A DNA stretch of 5,069 bases, taken from assembly GCA_003492055.1 (NCBI GenBank), contig DMZE01000177.1, forward strand, positions 1-5,069, in the 5' to 3' direction. A program made the position numbers and the translations under genes. The notes beneath the pieces were generated by a model. That model did not search any database, had not been told where the DNA came from, and saw only the letters and a list, made by a program, of their open reading frames with translations. The stretch's first letter is position 1. Each line of letters opens with the position of its first letter. Shown here in pieces: positions 1-5,019 of the stretch. Source of the stretch: Cellvibrionales bacterium (GTDB lineage Bacteria > Pseudomonadota > Gammaproteobacteria > Pseudomonadales > UBA7434).

Positions 1-99
1 AGCTTTATATGCCCGTCATTTTTTTCACGAGTGACGCGACTATTAAAAGAGTTGAAAGGAAAGAAAAGAAAAGAAAAGAAAAGAAAAGAAAAGGTTTAA
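1..99 (+). other. Possible 3' end of an ORF entering from the left, weak
   Basis: Frame 1 is open from the window edge for 32 codons and ends with TAA at 97-99. It has a hydrophobic/basic start and then a Lys/Arg/Glu tail made by the AAAAG repeat (KKRKE repeated). An open stretch this short is expected often by chance, so this is only a candidate C-terminus of a protein lying mostly outside the window. A separate 28-codon ATG frame (119-205, ending TAG) follows in a different frame. No family is recognised for either. Confidence 0.15.
54..93. repeat. AAAAG pentanucleotide microsatellite
   Basis: Six perfect tandem copies of AAAAG fill 64-93, preceded by two degenerate units (GAAAG-like) from 54. 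On the other strand the unit is CTTTT. Tracts like this change copy number by slipped-strand mispairing, and since 5 is not a multiple of 3 each gain or loss would shift any reading frame through it. The plus-strand frame starting at base 1 is open through the tract and stops at 97-99. A second frame, open from 56 to 205, also crosses it. Neither is long enough to prove coding. The repeat itself is seen directly; any function is inference. Confidence 0.9.
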
Positions 100-241
100 T
101 TATATTCACTTAGATACCATGCAAGGCTATAAAGTCTCGTTAGATATTGCGTCTGACACCTTGGCTTATTATTATCTGGATATCAATTGGCGAGTGGGAG
201 CTTAGTGCTTTTACATTGATGATTGTTTCATTGTCGCGCAA

Positions 242-264
242 GGGTGACCTTAAGAAGGTCACCC
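242..264. repeat. Perfect 10-bp hairpin with GTAG flank, REP-like; possible terminator
   Basis: GGGTGACCTT (242-251), a 3-nt loop and AAGGTCACCC (255-264) form a perfect 10-bp stem, 16 bases past the stop of the EF-hand gene. On the minus strand the stem is preceded directly by GTAG (265-268), the head tetranucleotide of several REP families mobilised by RAYT transposases, and followed by TTGCGCGACAATG. There is no U-run after it on either strand, so it is a poor textbook intrinsic terminator, though it could protect the 3' end of the sulfatase/EF-hand transcript or help stop transcription. REP identity is inference because only one copy is visible. Confidence 0.7.
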
Positions 265-280
265 CTACAGTTTAGCCTTG

Positions 281-679
281 TTATCGTTTAGGCATCTCTT
301 TTAATGATAGAGAGCCACTTTTATTCTTGTCGAGCCAGCGAAAATTCCCTTTGATACCTTTTGATATTTCTTCACTGCTGAGTTCGCCATTCTCATCTTT
401 ATCCCATCTCTGGAATTTTTTTCTCAGCGCACTTTTTCTAGCCATTTTCATGTTGTCTGATCTTTTGACGAATTCTTTTTTTGACCAGACGCCATCAAGA
501 TCAAGATCGAGTGCGGCGTATTGTGTTATGCGTAGCTGACCAAACTCTTCGAGGCTGAGCATTTTATTATTGTCTTTGTCATAGTCACGCCAATTAATAG
601 AGGCCTCATTAGCTGACACCAATGCCGAAGCTAATAAAATAGGTACTATGGTGAGATGTATAATTATTTTTTTCATCAT
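281..679 (-). CDS. Secreted four-EF-hand calcium-binding protein
   Basis: A 132-aa exported protein. Residues 1-23 are a Sec signal peptide (MMKK, then a hydrophobic run, probable cleavage after VSA). There is no lipobox cysteine. The mature part is almost entirely four EF-hand loops with acidic ligands in the right places: 34-45 (D34, D36, N38, E45), 58-69 (D58, D60, D62, G63, E69), 93-104 (D93, D95, N97, G98, E104) and 117-128 (D117, N119, S121, G122, E128). Loop 1 has Lys where Gly is usual. Ca2+ binding in the periplasm or outside is therefore likely; the specific role is unknown. GGAAG at 685-689 lies 5 nt from the first ATG and 8 nt from the second, so either of the two adjacent ATGs could start it. 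It begins 43 bp after the sulfatase stop with no promoter evident between, so the two are probably co-transcribed. Confidence 0.85.
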   Translation of the reverse strand: MMKKIIIHLTIVPILLASALVSANEASINWRDYDKDNNKMLSLEEFGQLRITQYAALDLDLDGVWSKKEFVKRSDNMKMARKSALRKKFQRWDKDENGELSSEEISKGIKGNFRWLDKNKSGSLSLKEMPKR

Positions 680-722
680 TTATTCTTCCATTCCAAGTGT
701 ATGTAAGTTGTTAGTGTTGAAG

Positions 723-2330
723 TTACTGATTGCCTTTTCTTAATCTTTGACTATCGGGATGGAAAAAGTTTGTTAAGTCTTTTTCATTCCCTACTCTCAG
801 CCAAGCGTTTGGAAATTCCGCAGCTTTTGATCGTTCAATTTGACGGAACACCGAGCCGGCGCTGAATTTTTTTGTATAAGGTACAGCATGTTCGCCGTTG
901 TTTCCTAGTCGAGCGAATAAGTCATTTCTTAATTTTACTTTTACCCTTAAATATTTGGGGTCGTCAATAAGGTTGTGCATTTCTTTAGGATCATTTTTGA
1001 TATCGTACAATTCATCAGTATCCCAAATGCCATGGTATTGGATTAATTTAAAATTATCTGAGCGAACAGCAAAGGTAGTAGGGGTTTGTGGAAAGTTAAA
1101 TTCCCAATAGTATTCATAGAGTAAGGTTTCGCGCCAGTTAGCTACTTTTTTTCCTTCAGCCAATGGCAATAAACTATCACCGGCAAATTGAGGTGGTTTT
1201 TCTTTGATGCCTGCAATGTCCAGAATCGTAGGCGCAATATCAATATTGGCGGCCATTTCTTCAACGACATAGCCTTGCTTTGCGCCAGGGATAGAGGCAA
1301 TTAATGGAACGCGCATAGATTCTTCATAAGCGTTACGTTTATCTATTAAGCCATGCTCGCCAAATAAGAAGCCATTATCACCCATTAAAATAACGGCGGT
1401 ATTTTCATCAAGACCGTTCGCTTTAAGCCAAGCGGTAATTCTGCCTAGGCTATCATCAACAGCCGACAGTGCGCGGTGATATTGACGCTTGTATTCTTGA
1501 ACATCTAATTCACTGTGATAAGGGAAATCAACACCGTGCCAACTATTACGTTGGTTCTTAACCCACATAGGTTTGCCTTTATAGTTTTCTGGGGTATCGG
1601 CTTGACTATCGGGTATAGCAATATTGGCTTCGCTGTATTGTGTTTTATGTCGTTCAGCAGGTGTGAAATCAGCATGCACGGCTTTGTGAGATAGGTAGAT
1701 AAAAAACGGTTTGCTTGTGTCGCGTTCTTTTTCTAGCCACGACAAGGTGTAATCTGTCAGTTCGTCGGTAATGTAACCCTTTTGATTAACATGCTTGCCA
1801 TTAATATTAAAACGGCTCATCTTGCCGTTACGCTTTCGCTTAGGATAGTAATCACCTTGGCCGGCAAAGCTTAGCCAGTAATTAAATCCGGGTTGCGGAT
1901 CATCATGATGGCCGCCCATATGCCATTTGCCAAAAAACGCAGTTTCATATCCTGCTTCTTGTAAATAGCTAGGAAAATAAATAGTGCCTTCTTTGGCGGG
2001 TTTGTTGTTATCAACCACGCCATGATTATGCATGTATTGACCCGTTAATATTGATGCGCGACTGGGTGAGCAAAGGGCTGTGGTGACAAAGGCGTTTTTA
2101 AAATGCACACCGTTTTGCGCTAGTTCATCCATGTTTGGCGTGTCGATGACTGGATTCATGAAACCTAATTCATCAAAGCGTTGATCATCCGTCAAAATGT
2201 AAATGACATTTCTGGGTTTCACGGTATCGGTGTTCTTTGTCGCATTGGCGTCAAGACTAATTCCGATCAATATGAAAAAGGCGGTCGCAATAGCGGGCCA
2301 TGTTGGGTGGATAGGTGGTAATTTGGGCAT
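723..2330 (-). CDS. Secreted type I (formylglycine-dependent) sulfatase
   Basis: A 535-aa sulfatase of the alkaline-phosphatase superfamily that hydrolyses sulfate esters, probably on a polysaccharide. The N-terminus is a signal peptide (hydrophobic 11-26, likely cut after ANA at residue 30), so it acts in the periplasm or outside. The catalytic signature is CSPSRASILTG at 87-97. C87 would be oxidised to formylglycine and R91 stabilises it. Expected Ca2+ ligands are D48, D49, D318 and N319 (GDNG); K135 and H137 (GKWHMGG) and H215 (SHKAVH) fit the other active-site positions. The C-terminal subdomain holds a typical ELYDIKNDPKEMHNL segment. Length is normal and the gene looks intact. The SHKAVH region recalls N-acetylglucosamine-6-sulfatase-like members, but the subfamily and substrate are not settled. 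AAGGA at 2338-2342 lies 7 nt from the ATG. No formylglycine-generating enzyme or anSME is in the window, so maturation must come from elsewhere. It is followed by the EF-hand gene in one unit. Confidence 0.95.
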   Translation of the reverse strand: MPKLPPIHPTWPAIATAFFILIGISLDANATKNTDTVKPRNVIYILTDDQRFDELGFMNPVIDTPNMDELAQNGVHFKNAFVTTALCSPSRASILTGQYMHNHGVVDNNKPAKEGTIYFPSYLQEAGYETAFFGKWHMGGHHDDPQPGFNYWLSFAGQGDYYPKRKRNGKMSRFNINGKHVNQKGYITDELTDYTLSWLEKERDTSKPFFIYLSHKAVHADFTPAERHKTQYSEANIAIPDSQADTPENYKGKPMWVKNQRNSWHGVDFPYHSELDVQEYKRQYHRALSAVDDSLGRITAWLKANGLDENTAVILMGDNGFLFGEHGLIDKRNAYEESMRVPLIASIPGAKQGYVVEEMAANIDIAPTILDIAGIKEKPPQFAGDSLLPLAEGKKVANWRETLLYEYYWEFNFPQTPTTFAVRSDNFKLIQYHGIWDTDELYDIKNDPKEMHNLIDDPKYLRVKVKLRNDLFARLGNNGEHAVPYTKKFSAGSVFRQIERSKAAEFPNAWLRVGNEKDLTNFFHPDSQRLRKGNQ

Positions 2331-2423
2331 TTAGAAATCCTTATTATTTTAGCAAGCTACTTTTTATCGCAGAAGTTAATTATCAGCATACTTACAGGTC
2401 ATATTAACTAATGGTTAAAGGCC

Positions 2424-2452
2424 ATGATATTAGAGGATGACTGCGCTGTCAA
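2424..2452 (-). promoter_or_regulatory. Sigma70-like promoter of the sulfatase/EF-hand unit
   Basis: On the minus strand, a perfect -35 TTGACA (2447-2452) is separated by exactly 17 bp from a 5/6 -10 TATCAT (2424-2429). Transcription would start near 2417, leaving a leader of about 87 nt before the ATG at 2330. The leader contains a 7-bp inverted repeat, AGTTAAT (2374-2380) and ATTAACT (2403-2409). A short palindrome lies upstream at 2473-2487. This separates the sulfatase unit from the terminated suhB unit. Confidence 0.65.
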
Positions 2453-2472
2453 TTTGTAACTTTAGTCGTGCT

Positions 2473-2487
2473 TGAGCTGCTAGCTCA
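2473..2487. promoter_or_regulatory. Candidate operator palindrome upstream of the sulfatase promoter
   Basis: TGAGCT, a 3-base centre and AGCTCA form a perfect 6-bp palindrome with its centre at 2480, roughly 63 bp upstream of the inferred start of the sulfatase transcript. That is a common position for an activator site, but a 6-bp palindrome can also occur by chance and no regulator gene is in view. Confidence 0.25.
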
Positions 2488-2537
2488 TTGATCTTATTTG
2501 TTTTTAAAGGATTTTGGTCGGAGAGGGAGATTTTGTT

Positions 2538-2577
2538 AAAAACCGATGAGAATAGCCAGTGACAGCTACTCTCATCG
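2538..2577 (-). terminator. Intrinsic terminator of the suhB unit
   Basis: Read on the minus strand, a 13-bp stem (arms 2565-2577 and 2544-2556, one G-U pair) encloses an 8-nt loop and is followed, after one G, by five T residues (2538-2542). It starts 18 bases past the stop of the 73-aa gene. This is a strong Rho-independent terminator and ends the suhB plus small-protein transcript before the sulfatase promoter. Confidence 0.88.
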
Positions 2578-2595
2578 TTGAGACAAGAATTGCTC

Positions 2596-2817
2596 TTAGT
2601 CTTCTTTTGCTTCTTCAGCGGGTGCGTCTTCTGCAGGTGTTTCTTCAGCTGGCGCTTCTACAGGAGCAGCGGCGCTCAATTTGATTAACGATTCCGCTAC
2701 TAAAACAGTCACTTTGTCGTCGCCGTTTAGCCATTGGCCATTCGCACTCTTTACTGCATAACGATTATTTCGTTTTTGGTAAATAGTATACTCGGCAGTT
2801 TTCTTAATCGATTTCAT
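2596..2817 (-). CDS. Small conserved-looking protein of unknown function with acidic PAEE-repeat tail
   Basis: A 73-aa protein with no signal peptide or membrane segment, so cytoplasmic. Residues 1-47 look folded: a basic, aromatic-rich start (MKSIKKTAEYTIYQKR) and a YAVK...G-W-NGDDKV segment, then a VTVLVAESLIKL helix-like stretch. From about residue 49 it turns into an Ala/Pro/Glu tail with three consecutive 5-residue units, PAEET, PAEDA and PAEEA (56-70), ending KED. The tail is likely disordered and strongly acidic. I recall similar small uncharacterised proteins in other gammaproteobacteria, but cannot verify this here and know no function. The ribosome site is good: AAAGG 4 nt and GGAG 9 nt from the ATG. 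It follows the suhB stop by 42 bp and ends at a strong terminator, so it is probably translated from the suhB transcript. Confidence 0.8.
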   Translation of the reverse strand: MKSIKKTAEYTIYQKRNNRYAVKSANGQWLNGDDKVTVLVAESLIKLSAAAPVEAPAEETPAEDAPAEEAKED

Positions 2818-2859
2818 GTTGCCTTTCTCCGTTGTGTTATAAAAAAATAAAGGGTGTTT

Positions 2860-3678
2860 TTAAGTGCTTTTCTGCACATCACCAAGGTTGCTATTAACCA
2901 CCTTGAGTAATTCTTTGAATAATTTAGGGTTGCCACAAACAACGTTGCCAGTTTTTAAGGAGGTATCACCGCCTTTAAAGTCGGCAGTTAAACCGCCGGC
3001 TTCTTGAATCAGCAATAAACCAGCAGCCACATCCCAAGGACGTAAACCGTATTCCCAGAATGCATCTAATCGTCCAGCAGCAACATAGGCTAAATCTAGA
3101 GCAGCTGAGCCGCCGCGACGAATGCCTGAGCCATTAGCAGCAAAGTGTTCGAGGCAGTTCATATAATCTTTAATAAAAGCTTGTTGGCTGGCGCGATACG
3201 GAATGCCTGTACCAATTAATGCGCCGTCAAAAGTGTGGCGATCGCTTACGCGCAATCGAACACCGTTAAGGCTTGCGCCTCGACCACGACTGGCCACAAA
3301 TTCTTCGCGGCGAATAGGGTCGTAAACAACGGCATGTTCAACGCGGCCATTTTGTACACAGGCAATCGATACGCAAAAGTGCGGAATGCCCCTAAGGAAA
3401 TTAGTTGTACCGTCTAAAGGGTCAATATACCAAGTCGTCTCTGATTTACCTTTGCTGCCTAACTGCAGGCCGCTTTCTTCAGCCAAGATATTATGCTCAG
3501 GATAGGCTTTTTGAAGCTGATAAATAATTTCTTCTTCAGCGGCTTTGTCGACATTGGTAACAAAGTCATTTTTTTCTTTCTCTTCGATCTTAATAAGATC
3601 CATTCGCTCAGTGGCACGCGCAATAATGTCGCCAGCTTTGCGAGCGGCGCGAAGAGCGATTGTAATGGTTGGCTCCAC
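2860..3678 (-). CDS. suhB: SuhB: inositol-1-monophosphatase family protein / Nus-complex factor
   Basis: A 272-aa cytoplasmic protein of the IMPase family, close to the 267 aa of E. coli SuhB. It is expected to hydrolyse inositol monophosphates with Mg2+; in E. coli SuhB also joins NusA/B/E/G in ribosomal RNA antitermination. The Mg2+ ligands are visible: E67 (AEESG), D86 and D89 (DPLDGTTNF, 86-94) and D216 (RPWDVAAG). TNVDKAAE (D44) and GSAALDLAYVAAGR are also typical. The start is GTG at 3678: a good GAGGT lies 6 nt upstream, and from this codon the protein aligns with E. coli SuhB from its first residue (MEPTITIALRAARKAG against MHPMLNIAVRAARKAG). It is divergent from trmJ, an arrangement also seen in E. 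coli, and is followed by the 73-aa gene. In Pseudomonas-type genomes secDF usually sits on this side, which is not the case here. Confidence 0.96.
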   Translation of the reverse strand: MEPTITIALRAARKAGDIIARATERMDLIKIEEKEKNDFVTNVDKAAEEEIIYQLQKAYPEHNILAEESGLQLGSKGKSETTWYIDPLDGTTNFLRGIPHFCVSIACVQNGRVEHAVVYDPIRREEFVASRGRGASLNGVRLRVSDRHTFDGALIGTGIPYRASQQAFIKDYMNCLEHFAANGSGIRRGGSAALDLAYVAAGRLDAFWEYGLRPWDVAAGLLLIQEAGGLTADFKGGDTSLKTGNVVCGNPKLFKELLKVVNSNLGDVQKST

Positions 3679-3684
3679 GTGGAT

Positions 3685-3689
3685 ACCTC
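3685..3689 (-). promoter_or_regulatory. Ribosome binding site fixing the suhB GTG start
   Basis: GAGGT on the minus strand, 6 nt before the GTG codon at 3678. It supports the non-ATG start, which also gives the best N-terminal match to E. coli SuhB. Confidence 0.65.
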
Positions 3690-3733
3690 AATGTCAGGGT
3701 TATGAAAATAATAAAAAGTGATTGCAGCTTCAA

Positions 3734-3743
3734 TTAAAGCTCA
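3734..3743 (-). promoter_or_regulatory. boxA-like element in the suhB leader, tentative
   Basis: On the minus strand TGAGCTTTAA matches the first ten bases of the rrn boxA (TGCTCTTTAA) at 8 of 10, including the CTTTAA core. It lies in the inferred suhB leader, 55 nt upstream of the GTG. E. coli suhB is known to be autoregulated by Nus factors acting at a boxA in its leader, although nearer the ribosome site, so the resemblance is suggestive only. The short core can arise by chance in AT-rich DNA. Confidence 0.3.
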
Positions 3744-3810
3744 AGTTGATAGCATCTTATGATGTCGGCTTTTAAGCCTATATAATCAACTCTACAAAAA
3801 TAGGGCGGCG

Positions 3811-3819
3811 AGTATATCA
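3811..3819 (-). promoter_or_regulatory. Extended -10 promoter element of suhB
   Basis: The minus strand reads TGA then TATACT (-10 at 3811-3816, TG at 3818-3819), an extended -10 with 5/6 match to TATAAT. The -35 at 17 bp spacing (CAGTTA, 3834-3839) is poor, as is normal for extended -10 promoters. The start would fall near 3804, giving a long leader of about 126 nt before suhB, which also favours leader-level control. Confidence 0.45.
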
Positions 3820-3857
3820 GAGAGGTTGAAGCCTAACTGCCATTATTTGCCGTAATT

Positions 3858-3886
3858 TTGGTATTCGGTGACGACTTTGGTAGAAT
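3858..3886 (+). promoter_or_regulatory. Sigma70-like promoter of trmJ
   Basis: -35 TTGGTA (3858-3863, 4/6) and -10 TAGAAT (3881-3886, 5/6) are separated by 17 bp, with a GC-rich stretch (CCGCGCCCG) just after the -10. The inferred start near 3893 leaves a leader of about 89 nt before the TTG codon. It points away from the suhB promoter, consistent with a divergent control region. Confidence 0.5.
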
Positions 3887-3981
3887 CCGCGCCCGATTTA
3901 CGAGAATTCACAATATTAGCGCGTTATTCTTTATGCTTTGACGCATGGCTGTTCTAAAGTAGAGACAATAGAGAGACAATT

Positions 3982-4794
3982 TTGACTGACGATACACTGG
4001 TAATAGATTCTAACGATAATGCTGCGGTTTCTACTAAAATGGCTGCGGTTCGCGATGTTCGCATGGTTTTGGTTAACCCTTCGCACCCCGGTAATATTGG
4101 TGGAGCGGCGCGCGCCATGAAAACCATGGCGGTTAATCAGCTGGTATTAGTCAGTCCGCGTAACTATCCCGATCCTAGGGCTGTATGGCGAGCGGCAGGC
4201 GCGCGTGATCTTTTAGAGTCTGCCATTATTGTTGAGACGCTTGATGATGCGTTGGCTGATTGCGATTTAATTGTGGGGACTTCAGCCCGTGACCGTCGTA
4301 TTCCGTGGCCGTTAGTCGATGCACACGAGTGCGCTAAAAAAATCTATGAAGAGCCGCAAAGCTCCAAAATCGCTATTTTGTTTGGCCGTGAAGATCGAGG
4401 CTTAAAGAATGATGAGCTTAATCGCTGCCATCTTCATGTTCATGTGCCTACTAGTGATGCCTACAGCTCGCTGAATTTAGCTATGGCAGTGCAGATTCTT
4501 AGTTACGAGTTACGTATGCGCTCGCTACAGGTAGATGATAGTCAGCCGAACCCTGTTGCCGATACCACCGATCAGTGGGATGAGCCTTTCGCTAGTGGCG
4601 CCGATGTTGAGCGTTTCCATGAGCATTTAGCGGAAACTTTAGTCGATATTGACTTTTTTGACCCCGATCAGCCAAAGCAGCTATTAACGCGGTTGAGAAG
4701 GCTGTTTGTCCGTGTAAGGTTGGATAGAATGGAAATCAATATTTTACGTGGCATATTGAGCACGGTGCAGGAAAAAGTCAAAAAAAACAAGTAG
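3982..4794 (+). CDS. trmJ: TrmJ: tRNA (cytidine/uridine-32) 2'-O-methyltransferase
   Basis: A SPOUT-family methyltransferase that uses S-adenosylmethionine to methylate the ribose of nucleotide 32 in the tRNA anticodon loop. The motifs are in order: NPSHPGNIGGAARAMKTM (32-49, with R44 matching E. coli R23), GTSARDRRIPWP (99-110), ILFGREDRGL (132-141) and YSSLNLAMAVQILSYE (161-176), which form the knotted cofactor site. The C-terminal LRRLFVRVRLDRMEINILRGIL segment (238-259) is the usual family end. The listed start is TTG at 3982 with GAGAG 6 nt upstream, giving 270 aa. An ATG at 4039 (residue 20) would give 251 aa, closer to E. coli's 246, but lacks a ribosome site. The 19-residue extension is acidic and unlike known TrmJ. 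No terminator with a T-run follows, so readthrough towards iscR is possible. cysE, often next in relatives, is absent. Confidence 0.95.
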   Translation: MTDDTLVIDSNDNAAVSTKMAAVRDVRMVLVNPSHPGNIGGAARAMKTMAVNQLVLVSPRNYPDPRAVWRAAGARDLLESAIIVETLDDALADCDLIVGTSARDRRIPWPLVDAHECAKKIYEEPQSSKIAILFGREDRGLKNDELNRCHLHVHVPTSDAYSSLNLAMAVQILSYELRMRSLQVDDSQPNPVADTTDQWDEPFASGADVERFHEHLAETLVDIDFFDPDQPKQLLTRLRRLFVRVRLDRMEINILRGILSTVQEKVKKNK

Positions 4795-4871
4795 ATAGCT
4801 AATTTCCATTGAGAGTATTGACAGTATCGAGAGTTTAGCGATCAAGATCTTCTAGGTTTCCTTAGATGGCA

Positions 4872-4896
4872 ATATCTGACTAAATTAGTGGGTTAT
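4872..4896 (+). promoter_or_regulatory. IscR type 1 binding site, upstream copy
   Basis: Twenty-two of 25 positions match the E. coli type 1 IscR consensus (ATASYYGACTRWWWYAGTCRRSTAT form), with perfect GACT and AAATTAGT cores. It ends one base before the second site and lies upstream of the iscR -35. In E. coli the [2Fe-2S] form of IscR represses its own promoter through two such sites. Confidence 0.75.
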
Positions 4897-4921
4897 ATAC
4901 TTGACTACTTTACTCAGGCTT
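4897..4921 (+). promoter_or_regulatory. IscR type 1 binding site, promoter-overlapping copy
   Basis: Twenty-one of 25 positions match the type 1 consensus, with the TTGACT half perfect and the distal half weaker. It covers the -35 (4901-4906) and most of the spacer, so bound IscR would block RNA polymerase. Centre-to-centre distance to the upstream site is exactly 25 bp. Confidence 0.75.
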
Positions 4922-4929
4922 TAGATAAT
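4901..4929 (+). promoter_or_regulatory. Promoter of iscR
   Basis: -35 TTGACT (4901-4906, 5/6) and -10 GATAAT (4924-4929, 5/6) with an ideal 17-bp spacer. The start is inferred near 4936, leaving a leader of about 84 nt. The two IscR sites sit on and just upstream of it, so expression should rise when Fe-S clusters are scarce. Confidence 0.78.
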
Positions 4930-5019
4930 GCCGTTATTCCGCGATCATTTTTTAGATTTTTGCTTTTCAACCGCTGTCAGCGTGTTGTCGATTCTGCAAA
5001 GCCTCTTGAGACTACCGCT

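Noticed and set aside
54..93. Repeat tract as a CRISPR array
   Set aside because: The units are 5-bp contiguous repeats without spacers; it is a simple microsatellite.
327..539. 70-codon plus-strand ORF opposite the EF-hand gene
   Set aside because: It lies entirely antisense to a gene with four clear EF-hand loops; its product is Ser/Phe-rich low complexity, as expected from a reversed coding strand.
898..1110. 70-codon plus-strand ORF opposite the sulfatase gene
   Set aside because: Antisense to conserved sulfatase coding sequence, with no recognisable family or ribosome site.
3235..3705. Two plus-strand ORFs (3235-3417 and 3493-3705) opposite suhB
   Set aside because: Both are antisense to well-conserved SuhB motifs and their products show no family features.
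3770..3781. GGCTT/AAGCC inverted repeat in the suhB leader
   Set aside because: A 5-bp stem with a 2-nt loop is too short and tight to form a stable hairpin; chance is a sufficient explanation.
3925..3933. TATTCTTTA in the trmJ leader as a boxA
   Set aside because: Only 7 of 9 match in AT-rich DNA, and there is no known Nus control of trmJ to support it.
4818..4823. TTGACA between trmJ and iscR as a -35
   Set aside because: No acceptable -10 occurs 16-18 bp downstream; the promoter at 4901-4929 is far better.
4969..4987. Bulged 7-bp hairpin in the iscR leader (CAACCGC with GCG-T-GTTG) as a regulatory RNA element
   Set aside because: Short and interrupted, with no known leader element of this form for iscR; kept only as a weak structure.
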